A DNA stretch of 64,000 nt. It comes from Bacteroidetes bacterium GWF2_41_31. Lineage in GTDB: Bacteria > Bacteroidota > Bacteroidia > Bacteroidales > F082. Of this stretch, positions 42,648-51,245 are shown one piece after another; positions within the stretch are counted from its first letter, which is position 1, and the number at the start of each line of letters is the position of its first letter. The notes below the pieces were generated by a model, which made no database searches, was not told the origin of the DNA, and saw only the letters and a program-made list of their open reading frames with translations. The stretch is from positions 1 to 64,000 of the forward strand of contig MEOL01000045.1 in NCBI GenBank assembly GCA_001769215.1, given 5' to 3'. Both the position numbers and the translations under genes were made by a program.

Positions 42648-43202
42648 TTAGTAAAACTCCCCCTTTAGCAGTTCTCTATATCCCTCATTTATACTCATCT
42701 CATACGCCGGATGCCTATAAAATGCATACAATGGCCTGCCCAATTTATTATACTTAGGTTTTACCACAAACAAATAACTATTGATTTCCACATAAATAAC
42801 TTTAGCCCTTGGCAGTAAAAGATCCTCATTGACCAGAAATTTCATGATACGCTCCGCGGTGACGAGCACTGGTTTTTTCCTGCCAGGATTAACCTGATCA
42901 AACTCCTCAATTAATTTTGGTAGCCAAATAGTAGCATGAACCTCCCAGTCTTTGTTTTTGGCGGTCTCACGGTCAAGATATACAGGAATCAGGTTTTGAA
43001 CATAGATGTCTTCCAGGTGAAGTCCAATCAGATAAAGGTTTTTCAGTATCCCAATAAAATACCGGGGTTCATCTGAAAGTATCCCAAATACATATTCAAG
43101 TTGTTTGGGGTTGCCATGATCAGAAAAATTGGTTGGGTCAGCCCCGAGGACAAAGGCCTTGAAGGATTTTTTGTTTAGGCAGAATGGGTTGGGGGAGTTC
43201 AT
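42648..43202 (-). CDS. Uracil-DNA-glycosylase-fold-like protein
   Basis: A 184-residue soluble protein. AFVLGADPTNFSD (about 16-28) resembles the GxDP water-activating motif of the UDG superfamily, VLVTAERIMKFL (about 112-123) fits the central strand, and FYRHPAYE (about 161-168) resembles the HPSxx/HPAxx substrate loop. Catalytic competence is uncertain. The 3' end of a second copy remains at 39377-39549. Lying between KAP NTPase and SIR2-like genes, it may act on phage or modified DNA, or simply be a passenger that marks the locus. Confidence 0.6.
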   Translation of the reverse strand: MNSPNPFCLNKKSFKAFVLGADPTNFSDHGNPKQLEYVFGILSDEPRYFIGILKNLYLIGLHLEDIYVQNLIPVYLDRETAKNKDWEVHATIWLPKLIEEFDQVNPGRKKPVLVTAERIMKFLVNEDLLLPRAKVIYVEINSYLFVVKPKYNKLGRPLYAFYRHPAYEMSINEGYRELLKGEFY

Positions 43203-43252
43203 TGGATTAATATTTACTATTTTATACTGCGAGTGTTTCTCAAAATTCTGTT

Positions 43253-44779
43253 TTATTTTAATAACCCTTTCATCCTGGCACTTTGGATAGTCTCTAAATA
43301 AAGTTTTTTAACATCTATTTTATCATAGAGTACCTTGTTTTCAAATCTGGCGCATACCGTTTTATCCCTATTCACTCCTCCAACTCTCTCAAGCTTATAA
43401 GGAATCATAATGCTGCCAGGATGTGATAAAATCGGTATTCCTGTATCAATTGACTTGATCTCGGCTGACGTATAGACTCCGATTATTGGCAGAAAAATAT
43501 ACTCTAATCTCCAAATATTGTAATTGGAGTTATCTTCGAAAATGTCTACTTGATCCACAAACTTCTCAAATGCGCCCTCCAGATCCTCATAATTTCCAAA
43601 AAATAATTTAAGGAAATTAAATACCCTCAGCCCAATGTAATTGAAATTATAATTGTAATCGGTAGTTTTCTTTACTTGGTATTCGTTGATAATGACATCA
43701 TTTTCATTTAACTTGGTAACATTCCGGACATTAATTAAACCATTGTAAATAAAGTTTGACAGGATCCATTCAACTTCAAAACATAAATCAGATCTTATTG
43801 GGAAGTGTTTTGAGATAAATGTACCCTTAATTGAATCCAGGATCTTCCGAGCTTCTTTCAAAAGCTCATCCTTCATGCTATACTTGAATACATCAACTGA
43901 ATAGAATTTGTCAATATACCCATTAAAATCTGACTTAGAACCATATTTATGATGAAAAATGCTTCTGATATTATCTATGTCACAAACAACTATGACCTTG
44001 TCGAAACCGAACTTATTTTCATTCTTATTGATATCACTATGCGCTGCAAAAACGTTTAATATTCTGAAAATATGTTCGGGGTCTATCCGATCCATATCGT
44101 CAATGACAAGAACTGTTTCACTTACTTCATTTTCGTTGACATTTAGTCTTTTTAACTTTTCAACCAACTCTTTGATTAATAAAGTATAGAAGTTTTCCTC
44201 GTAAATACTACCGCTCTTGTTGGTAAATTCTGATAAGAAGTCTACTATCTTATCATACTCATTATTTTTCTCTTCCTTAAATTCATCCTTTACTTTTGCA
44301 ATAAAGTCAATCGTGCGTTCCGCTGACTCCTTTACCGCTCCTCCTATTTCCGGAATTATATTAAAAAATGGTGTGATTATTTTTGCGATCTCACTTTTAT
44401 TTGAGATAAGCAACTTCTTTGCAATTTTTAAAAATGATTTTACACTGTCATCTATTTCGATCTTTTTCGTAAGAAGCTCGAATAGAATATCATACTTTAT
44501 TAATTCAAAAATATCTTCGTTAGAGGCCACGGAATAATTTACCGGATACAGATGAATTGCATTGTATTTATTATGTTCCTTAAAAAACTTTTTCAGGAAC
44601 GTTGTTTTACCATTGCCAAATCTTGATGAAAAAACAATCCTTTTGTTGTTACTCAGCTTCAGATGGTTATCAAAATCAACGAACCTTTCAGGTGTTTCGA
44701 TTGTGTACGGAGGGTTACTTTCCTCAACACTTGAGATTGTTTCAGATTTGTCCATGTCAATACCAGTGTCTTTATCCAT
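43253..44779 (-). CDS. KAP-family P-loop NTPase
   Basis: A 508-residue NTPase. Walker A is SSRFGNGKTTFLKKF (about 50-64), Walker B plus the KAP signature is VLVIDDMDRIDPEHIFRILN (about 221-240), and the sensor-like VIVVCDIDNIRSIFHHKYG follows near 275. A helical insert occupies about 90-200. KAP NTPases are common in phage-defence operons, frequently with a separate effector. The gene begins 22 bases after the hsdS stop, so it could be cotranscribed with the RM genes. No transmembrane pair inside the P-loop domain is evident, unlike classic KAP proteins. Confidence 0.85.
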   Translation of the reverse strand: MDKDTGIDMDKSETISSVEESNPPYTIETPERFVDFDNHLKLSNNKRIVFSSRFGNGKTTFLKKFFKEHNKYNAIHLYPVNYSVASNEDIFELIKYDILFELLTKKIEIDDSVKSFLKIAKKLLISNKSEIAKIITPFFNIIPEIGGAVKESAERTIDFIAKVKDEFKEEKNNEYDKIVDFLSEFTNKSGSIYEENFYTLLIKELVEKLKRLNVNENEVSETVLVIDDMDRIDPEHIFRILNVFAAHSDINKNENKFGFDKVIVVCDIDNIRSIFHHKYGSKSDFNGYIDKFYSVDVFKYSMKDELLKEARKILDSIKGTFISKHFPIRSDLCFEVEWILSNFIYNGLINVRNVTKLNENDVIINEYQVKKTTDYNYNFNYIGLRVFNFLKLFFGNYEDLEGAFEKFVDQVDIFEDNSNYNIWRLEYIFLPIIGVYTSAEIKSIDTGIPILSHPGSIMIPYKLERVGGVNRDKTVCARFENKVLYDKIDVKKLYLETIQSARMKGLLK

Positions 44780-44801
44780 TCTTTTGATTTTTTATTTCAT
44801 C

Positions 44802-46487
44802 TTACCCAAACACCTCCCTTAGCACCCCCTTCATCACCAACTCCACCTGTTGTTCACTTTGTTGTACTTCCTGCTCCAGTTGATCGCACAAGGCCATCAG
44901 GCGGTTGATGGTTTCGACTATGGCTTTTTGTTCGGGAAGGGGTGGGAGTGGGAAGGAGGTTGTCTTTATATTTGCTTGTGAAATATTAACCTGACTGGAG
45001 GCCATACCTATCATCATCTGTAGCAATATTTTCCTTATTGTGACACTGTTTAAGGTCGAGACAACAAAGTCTGGATTTACTAAATTCTCAGGATAATTTA
45101 ACCGAATTGTTTTATCCGAAAGAATAAGGTTTGAGTTTATAGAATTTACCTTGCATGCAATACCGGTCCTGTTAATAGGTCCTGCTCTGGTGATTAATAT
45201 ATCACCACACTTAACAACCTGATTGGGATTAATTACATAATTAACAGGCAATATTTTATTGGCCATTTCATTGAAACTATTCACCTGAATAGAGGTAGTA
45301 GTCAACACTCCCCATTCATTATTCTGCGACGGTCTTTTTTCGCAATCTGGACTTTTCCCTGCATCTGAATAAAGTAGTATCTCCCCCAATCTACACCAAA
45401 CCCACCCCTCCGGCAATTCATAAGGAATTTCCCCTTCTAAAATAGGTGGCAGCGGATTCTCCTTTTTAATTTTCTTCTCCTTAACCAGCCGGGCTTTTTC
45501 GGCTTTAATTTGTTCAAGCAGGGCGGCAGCGGAATGAGATCCTTCGCGAAGCTCAGGATGAGAAGCCCGGAAATCACGGGTGAGTATTCCTTGTACGGCC
45601 AGTTGCAGGATGGTTTTTCGCAGTTTTTTGATGTTGGGTTGGTGGTTAAAGAAGGGATGAAAATGTTCCTGTAAAAATGCCCATTCCTTCACCGTGTTGT
45701 TGGTGGCCAGTTGGTTTAAAGCGGAGGTGGCAAATTGTTCTTTCAATTGGATGCGTTCTAAGGTAAGTTGCTCCAATTGCTCTATTTCTTTAAACAATTG
45801 GTTGACGGTTTCGACAATGGCTTTTTGTTCTTCTAACGGTGGAAGTCCAACGGATTCATATAGCAGATTTTTAGTGTCTAAATGAGGTATTGCCGCACCA
45901 ATCATGTTTGAGTTTACCCTTTGAAAATTCTGTAAAAAAATTACTTTTATATAATTTTGAATAAACGGTGGTGTTTCAATTATTGCTAATGTTGATCCAA
46001 CAATACCATACTTTCCATCTAAAACTAAACCACTTCTTGAACCATCACAAACAACTAAAATATCTGAATCAGAGCATTTAGGAGCGTTTTCATCATCACT
46101 GTATCTTCGAATATTTCCTCGGTCGAGAGATTCAATATCTTGGTATAGATACTTTTTGGTGCTTTCAGATAAATCTTTCGGATTTTTTCCTTTAACTAGG
46201 CTAAACAAATCAAAATTTCTTACTTGCACCCATCCTTTTGGTAAATCAACATTTATTTCATTTTTGATATTTGGCGCTTGAACTTTTTGCTTTTTCAATC
46301 GGGATTTCTCTTTTTTGAACTTTTGAATTTTATCAAGTAATATCGAAGCAGATTCTACTTCTGGATTATCTAATCTCCATTGAGTAGTTAATTTACCCTG
46401 TACCGCCAGTTGTAGTATCAACCCTTTGAGCTCTTTGGCATTGTTGGGGTGCAGGCTGAGTTCGTGAAAGTATTTGATTAGCTGCAT
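44802..46487 (-). CDS. hsdS: Type I restriction-modification specificity subunit
   Basis: A 561-residue HsdS with two target-recognition domains. Each ends in the conserved PPLxEQKAIVETxNxL helix (PPLEEQKAIVETVNQL about 215-230; PPLPEQKAIVETINRL about 520-535) and each is preceded by an ILQLAVQGxLT repeat. The linker (about 300-325) contains the sequence RASHPELREGSHSA, encoded by a palindromic DNA element at about 45535-45562. HsdS reads the split target site for HsdM and HsdR. A near-identical 3' end is repeated at 41108-41228. Confidence 0.95.
   Translation of the reverse strand: MQLIKYFHELSLHPNNAKELKGLILQLAVQGKLTTQWRLDNPEVESASILLDKIQKFKKEKSRLKKQKVQAPNIKNEINVDLPKGWVQVRNFDLFSLVKGKNPKDLSESTKKYLYQDIESLDRGNIRRYSDDENAPKCSDSDILVVCDGSRSGLVLDGKYGIVGSTLAIIETPPFIQNYIKVIFLQNFQRVNSNMIGAAIPHLDTKNLLYESVGLPPLEEQKAIVETVNQLFKEIEQLEQLTLERIQLKEQFATSALNQLATNNTVKEWAFLQEHFHPFFNHQPNIKKLRKTILQLAVQGILTRDFRASHPELREGSHSAAALLEQIKAEKARLVKEKKIKKENPLPPILEGEIPYELPEGWVWCRLGEILLYSDAGKSPDCEKRPSQNNEWGVLTTTSIQVNSFNEMANKILPVNYVINPNQVVKCGDILITRAGPINRTGIACKVNSINSNLILSDKTIRLNYPENLVNPDFVVSTLNSVTIRKILLQMMIGMASSQVNISQANIKTTSFPLPPLPEQKAIVETINRLMALCDQLEQEVQQSEQQVELVMKGVLREVFG
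45535..45562. repeat. Palindromic element inside the hsdS linker
   Basis: The sequence contains ATCCTTCGCGAAGCTCAGGAT, with an internal CTTCGCGAAG palindrome and outer ATCCT...AGGAT arms. In frame it codes for part of SHPELREGSH in the HsdS linker. The symmetry suggests insertion of a dispersed palindromic repeat into a tolerant coding position. Confidence 0.45.
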
Positions 46488-46488
46488 C

Positions 46489-47919
46489 TTATTTCAGGGC
46501 TTGGGTCAGTACTTTCACAATTTCGTCTTGTATGGTGGTGATTTTGGCTTCGGTGGCACGATAGTTTTTCAATAACACTTCCGGGCTGGCCAGGTCATCG
46601 GCTTCCCGGTGGGGGTTTTTAATGTCGAGGTTGAAGTTCCGGGCTTTGATTTCTTCCACACTCACCTTCCAGGCATTGGGGCTTTCTTCGCGGTTGTTCC
46701 ACCAGGCTTTTTCCAGGTCAAATTCGTTGATGTGGATGGGTTTGCCCTTGTTGTAGCTTTTTACGCCCACAGGGTAAGGATGCTCAAAGAACCAGATGTC
46801 TTTGGTGGGCGTACCTTTCCCGAAGAACAACAAATTGGTCTTGATGCCGGTATAGGGATTAAACACGCCGTTGGGCAGGCGGACAATGGTATGCAGGTTG
46901 CATTTTTCGAGTAATTCTTCCTTGATGCGGGTTTTTACCCCTTCGCCAAACAAAGTACCATCGGGCAATACCACCGCAGCCCGTCCTCCTTCTTTCAACA
47001 GTTTTAGGATTAATACCAAAAAAAGGTCCGCTGTCTCCTTGGTGCGGAACTTTTGCGGGAAATTGGTTTCGGTACCATCTTCCTCCACTCCTCCAAAGGG
47101 AGGATTGGTAAGGATGACATCAACCTTGTCCTTGCCGCTCCAATCGCTGTATGGCTTGTTGAGGTAATTGTCTCTTCTCACGGAAGGCAGGTTAAAGCCA
47201 TGCAACATTAGGTTGGTGGTGCACAACAGATGAGGAAGCGGCTTTTTTTCGATTCCCTTAATTGATTTTTGAAGGATTTCGGCCTCGGCAGAATTGTTTA
47301 CCTGGCTGCGCACATGTTCGATGCTACAAGTTAAAAAGCCCCCGGTGCCACAGGCCGGATCGAGGATGGTTTCGCCCAGTTGCGGATTGGTGATGTCCAC
47401 CATGAATTGGGTCACCGCTCTGGGAGTATAATATTCACCTGAGGAACCAGCATTTTGCAGCTCTTTCAGGATGGTTTCATACAGGTCGTTGAACAGGTGG
47501 CGTTCGGTGCTTATATTAAAATCAATTTTGTTCACGTTGTTGATCACCTGGCGGAACAAGGTTCCGTTTTTCATGTAGTTGTAGGTATCTTCAAAAACCG
47601 AGCGGATAATTCTGGCTTGTGGTCCGATGGTGATGTCAATTTCTTTTAAAGCCGGAAACAGTTCATTGTTCACAAAGTCCATCAGGGCATCACCCGTTAA
47701 GCCTTCCTCATCCGAAGCCCAGTGCTGCCATTTCAGGTTTTCAGGAATGGGACTTTGATAATCTTCGATGGTAATGGCCCATTCTTCTTCCTTGTCGGCA
47801 AATATTTTCATAAACAGCATCCACACCAGTTGTGAGATGCGTTGTGCATCACCATCCACACCGGTATCTTTCCGCATGATGTCGCGGATGGCTTTTATAT
47901 TGGTTGTTACGTTACTCAT
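46489..47919 (-). CDS. hsdM: Type I restriction-modification DNA methyltransferase subunit
   Basis: A 476-residue N6-adenine methyltransferase. The N-terminal HsdM helical domain is followed by the SAM-binding FxGxG-type motif (LDPACGTGGFLTCSIEH, about 180-196) and the catalytic NPPF (about 273-276, VILTNPPFGGVEEDG). It starts at a base shared with the hsdR stop (TAATG) and ends one base before hsdS. With HsdS it methylates the host site. Confidence 0.97.
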   Translation of the reverse strand: MSNVTTNIKAIRDIMRKDTGVDGDAQRISQLVWMLFMKIFADKEEEWAITIEDYQSPIPENLKWQHWASDEEGLTGDALMDFVNNELFPALKEIDITIGPQARIIRSVFEDTYNYMKNGTLFRQVINNVNKIDFNISTERHLFNDLYETILKELQNAGSSGEYYTPRAVTQFMVDITNPQLGETILDPACGTGGFLTCSIEHVRSQVNNSAEAEILQKSIKGIEKKPLPHLLCTTNLMLHGFNLPSVRRDNYLNKPYSDWSGKDKVDVILTNPPFGGVEEDGTETNFPQKFRTKETADLFLVLILKLLKEGGRAAVVLPDGTLFGEGVKTRIKEELLEKCNLHTIVRLPNGVFNPYTGIKTNLLFFGKGTPTKDIWFFEHPYPVGVKSYNKGKPIHINEFDLEKAWWNNREESPNAWKVSVEEIKARNFNLDIKNPHREADDLASPEVLLKNYRATEAKITTIQDEIVKVLTQALK

Positions 47920-50309
47920 TAAGCAATTTTATAAATTTCGTTTTCTAATTCTTTGAGTGCGTTGTCAAAGTCGGCTTTCTTTCCAAAAGCCTTTACCAGT
48001 TCAACCGGGGATCCCAGTTCACTCAATGGTTGCACAGTGAGGATGGAACCTTTTTCTATGGAGGTAATGCCCTCGTTTTCGTATTTATCCAACAGGCTGT
48101 TCAATACTTTTTGAGCCACTTCGCCGTATTTGGTAAAGTAATTGCGTTTGCGTACCTGGTTGGCACGATCTTTTTTCGTGAGTGCCGGCCTGTCGAATGC
48201 AATGTGGCAGATCAGGTCAAAATCATCCATATCCAGACCCACCTCTTCACGTAAGGCCTGGAGCAAAATGCCCTGTTCAGCCAGCTCTCTGATGAGTTCC
48301 TCCTTGTTGGTGGTTTCTCTCCACCTGCGGATAAATACATCCAATGTGGAAAACTCCTGTTTAACATTTTTACGGGTATAGTCCGTCAACGATTCAGTAA
48401 TCAGTTTACCATCTGACCCATAGTACTGTACCCGTTCGTTTATAATTGTAACCACTACATTGTTAACATAATACTTCTTAGGTCCTTCAGGTTCAGGCTC
48501 AGGTTGAGGTTCAGGTTCACCACCTCCACTTCCCGGAGAATCAGGAAATTCAGGTGGATCAGGGGTAAGACCTCCACCTTCACCCTCTGCATCCGGCACT
48601 TCGGGAGGAACCGGGGATTCCTCTTCACCTGGTTCGTAAATTTGTACCGGATCACCATCAAATTCCGGATTAGCAAAGTTGTTGGTAGCCTGACGAAAAT
48701 CCATGATGGTAAAATACACTTTCCCATCCTGTTCACGGATACGGGTACCCCGGCCAATGATCTGTTTGAATTCTGTCATGGAGGCGATGTTGGCTTCCAG
48801 TACGATGAGCTTTACCATCTTGGTATCAATACCGGTGGTGAGCATTTTGGATGTGGTGGCTATCACAGGAAACTTTTCTTCCACATCGATAAAATTGTCC
48901 AGTTCCATCTTGCCAATTTCATCATCACCGGTTATTCTCACAACATAAGTAGGGTGTTTAGCTACCAGATCAGCGTTCTCATTAATCAATGCCATGCGCA
49001 TCCGGTTGGCATGTTCGATGTCCACACAAAACACAATGGTTTTCGACAAACGATCGGTGGCTTTCAGGTATTGTGTGATTTTCTCAGCGATTTTCCGGGT
49101 ACGTCCATCTATCACCAGGGTACGGTCATAATCTTTCAGGTTAAAGATTCGGTCCTCAATTTCGTAGCCATATTTATCCCGCAAGCCTGCAGTAGGCCGC
49201 CAGCCCTCGTCCACACTGGTAGTAATTCTGACCACCTTATAAGGAGCCAGGAAACCGTCCAGAATGCCTTGTTTAAGTGAATAGATATAAACCGGCTCAC
49301 CAAAGTAGGCCATGTTTGAAACATCATTGGTTTCTTTGGGCGTGGCTGTCATGCCAATTTGAGTAGCCGATTCAAAATAGGTTAGTATCTCATGCCATGC
49401 AGAAGCCTCCCTGGCACTTCCTCGATGGCATTCATCAATCACAATCAGATCAAAAAACTCACGTGAGAACTCTTTGTACACATCTTGCCAATCTTCCTCG
49501 CCACTAATCCCCTGATACAAGGCAAAATAAATTTGATACGACTTGTCAATTTTGCGGTTTTTGATGAGGTGCATGATGTCGTTACCAAAGGGAGCGAAGT
49601 CACCGTTTTTGGTCTGTGATAGTAGGGCGTTGCGGTCGGCCAGGAAGAGTATCCTCTTTTTAACTCCGGTTTTCCAAAGCCGCCAAATGATGTTGTACGC
49701 CACATACGTTTTTCCAGTACCTGTAGCCATCACCAGTAAGATTCTGTTTTGACCTTTGGCAATGGCTTCTACTGCACTGTTTATGGCAATTTGTTGATAA
49801 TAGCGGGGTGCCTTATCATCCTGGTCGACGGGGTAATCCTGTTGAACGATGTGGATGGCTTCTTTGGTAACAATTTCTTTTTCGTTCAGGTATGATTTCC
49901 ATAATGTTTCAGGAGATGGAAATTCATCCAACGAAAGCTCTTTTTCTATTTCACCTTCTTTGATTGTTTTGTCATGAAAAATAAATGCATCCCCATTGGA
50001 CGAGAACACAAAGGGTAGTTGAAGGATAGCGGCATAGTCAAAGGCTTGTTGCATGCCTGCCCCAACGGAATGTTTATTGTCTTTTGCCTCAATGATGGCT
50101 ATGGGCAGATTCGGTTTGTAATAGAGAATGTAGTCAGCCCGTTTTCTTTTCCCCCGTGTGTGCATTTTTCCCTGGACGATGATACGTCCATCAGTGAAAA
50201 ACACCTCTTCACGTATCTGGGTTTTAATGTTCCAACCAGCTTTTGCCAGAGCAGGGTTGATGTACTTGGTGCAAATGTCGCGTTCTGACAAACTCTTTTT
50301 ATTCACCAT
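47919..50309 (-). CDS. hsdR: Type I restriction endonuclease subunit
   Basis: A 796-residue motor-nuclease. The N-terminal PD-(D/E)xK nuclease is visible (RADYILYYKPNLPIAIIEAK, about 58-77), then a superfamily 2 helicase with Walker A MATGTGKT (about 195-202), DECH box (about 273-276), TATPK and IIGRGTRIRE. The C-terminal EcoEI-R type domain follows after a Pro/Glu/Gly-rich linker (about 571-610: PDPPEFPDSPGSGGGEPEPQ). It cuts unmodified DNA after translocation. First gene of the R-M-S operon. Confidence 0.96.
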   Translation of the reverse strand: MVNKKSLSERDICTKYINPALAKAGWNIKTQIREEVFFTDGRIIVQGKMHTRGKRKRADYILYYKPNLPIAIIEAKDNKHSVGAGMQQAFDYAAILQLPFVFSSNGDAFIFHDKTIKEGEIEKELSLDEFPSPETLWKSYLNEKEIVTKEAIHIVQQDYPVDQDDKAPRYYQQIAINSAVEAIAKGQNRILLVMATGTGKTYVAYNIIWRLWKTGVKKRILFLADRNALLSQTKNGDFAPFGNDIMHLIKNRKIDKSYQIYFALYQGISGEEDWQDVYKEFSREFFDLIVIDECHRGSAREASAWHEILTYFESATQIGMTATPKETNDVSNMAYFGEPVYIYSLKQGILDGFLAPYKVVRITTSVDEGWRPTAGLRDKYGYEIEDRIFNLKDYDRTLVIDGRTRKIAEKITQYLKATDRLSKTIVFCVDIEHANRMRMALINENADLVAKHPTYVVRITGDDEIGKMELDNFIDVEEKFPVIATTSKMLTTGIDTKMVKLIVLEANIASMTEFKQIIGRGTRIREQDGKVYFTIMDFRQATNNFANPEFDGDPVQIYEPGEEESPVPPEVPDAEGEGGGLTPDPPEFPDSPGSGGGEPEPQPEPEPEGPKKYYVNNVVVTIINERVQYYGSDGKLITESLTDYTRKNVKQEFSTLDVFIRRWRETTNKEELIRELAEQGILLQALREEVGLDMDDFDLICHIAFDRPALTKKDRANQVRKRNYFTKYGEVAQKVLNSLLDKYENEGITSIEKGSILTVQPLSELGSPVELVKAFGKKADFDNALKELENEIYKIA

Positions 50310-50677
50310 TTTTTATTCTGTTGATGATTATGGCACTCGATATGAAATAGAACCCTTCACGACAAAGAGCAGATAAATGGGAGCGGTTTTGATGGAGTAC
50401 TATTTGAATTGGATACACAGGTTTTTGTTAATTAGGATGGCTAAGATAGGTAAAAGTCGTTAAGAGGCGTTATATTTATTGGTATTTGTTGAATTTTGGT
50501 ATTTGTTGGTGAAAATGCCCGGTTTGGATGGCTATTGGCTGTTGGCTTTTTTGGAGGCTTTCACTTGTAATGTGTGGCACTTCTGTATCGGAGAAAATAA
50601 GAGGGCGAGCGATAAAAATATTGACCAGTTTAATGCCATCGGCAAAGGTTGATTATTCAAAAAATCAACTTTAAAAA

Positions 50678-50852
50678 GATGCAGTGGGGTATCAATTTCA
50701 AGGGTACTTCAATGGCGTTTGCTAGCGACCAGAAAATTGAAGGGGAGTTAGAGTGGTATATCAATTTCAAGGGAACTTCAATCGGATGAAGCCTGGGTGC
50801 ATGCTTGGGCAATTAAGTTTCAGTGGGGGATCAATTTCGAGGGTGCTTCAAT
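50678..50852. CRISPR. Degenerate three-repeat CRISPR-like array (no cas genes)
   Basis: Three similar 36-base units lie at 50678-50713, 50747-50782 and 50817-50852, separated by unrelated sequences of 33 and 34 bases (period 69-70). The third copy starts GTTTCAGTGGGGGATC and all three end with a variant of AAGGG-AC-TTCAAT. The core ATCAATTTCAAGGG is shared by two copies and differs by one base in the third. Copies 1 and 2 have decayed 5' ends. Repeat and spacer sizes fit a CRISPR array read on either strand, but only three imperfect units and no cas gene are present. Confidence 0.45.
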
Positions 50853-51142
50853 ACAGGTCCCGGTGGCTTTAGTTGATCTTTTTTTAAATGGACTATGTAA
50901 CCGACCTACGGTAATAAGAAGCGAAAAATTTTTTTTGCTTTTATTGAACAGGGTTATATAGATGCAGGATGTCAATGTCTGTCTAAAGTACAAAAGTTGC
51001 ACCATTGTGTCAACTATGTGTTTTCTCCAAGTTAATTTGTATAAGGTTTGTTTTAAAAATGATTTTTCAAAGCAGAAACCGGGTCATAAATCATGCGCTT
51101 TATTGTGAAATTTTGTGCAATTTCGTGCAATTGTTGCAAAAT

Positions 51143-51228
51143 GTTTGCAAACTTTGCAAAACAAATCTTATGTAAAAATCAGATATTAAGGAAGATACAA
51201 AATGTTTGCAAAGTTTGCAAAGTTTGCA
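51143..51228. repeat. TTTGCAAA iteron-like repeats downstream of the DUF3987 gene
   Basis: GTTTGCAAAC (51143-51152) and CTTTGCAAAA follow each other, and 51204-51228 contains TTTGCAAAG repeated with a 9-base period. The same 25-base sequence occurs inverted at 52626-52650 inside the neighbouring gene, and a related block lies near 52762-52783. Repeats of this kind are used as iterons by replication proteins. Confidence 0.55.
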
Positions 51229-51245
51229 GCCTTTCATATTTTTAT

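Larger units (their letters stand above)
50310..51245. other. Non-coding gap between hsdR and the DUF3987 gene
   Basis: A 936-base stretch without a supported gene. It contains the CRISPR-like units (50678-50852) and the TTTGCAAA repeats (51143-51228). A minus-strand open stretch (about 50481-50658) reads FADGIKLVNIFIARPLIFSD with no start codon and might be a decayed gene end. The hsdR promoter presumably lies within 50310-50450, but no convincing -7/-33 pair was found. Confidence 0.5.

Noticed and set aside
48504-49280. Plus-strand open frame of 258 codons opposite hsdR
   Set aside because: Long antisense frame caused by codon bias of hsdR; hsdR has complete nuclease and helicase motifs on the other strand.
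50481-50658. Minus-strand open stretch (FADGIKLVNIFIARPLIFSD...) without a start codon
   Set aside because: Could be a gene remnant, but no family or intact relative in the window was recognised, so it is mentioned only within the gap entry.
50678-50852. Alternative reading of the CRISPR-like units as a tandem coding or transposon-end repeat
   Set aside because: No frame runs through all units and no terminal inverted repeats were found; the regular 69-70 base period favours the CRISPR-like reading, though not conclusively.
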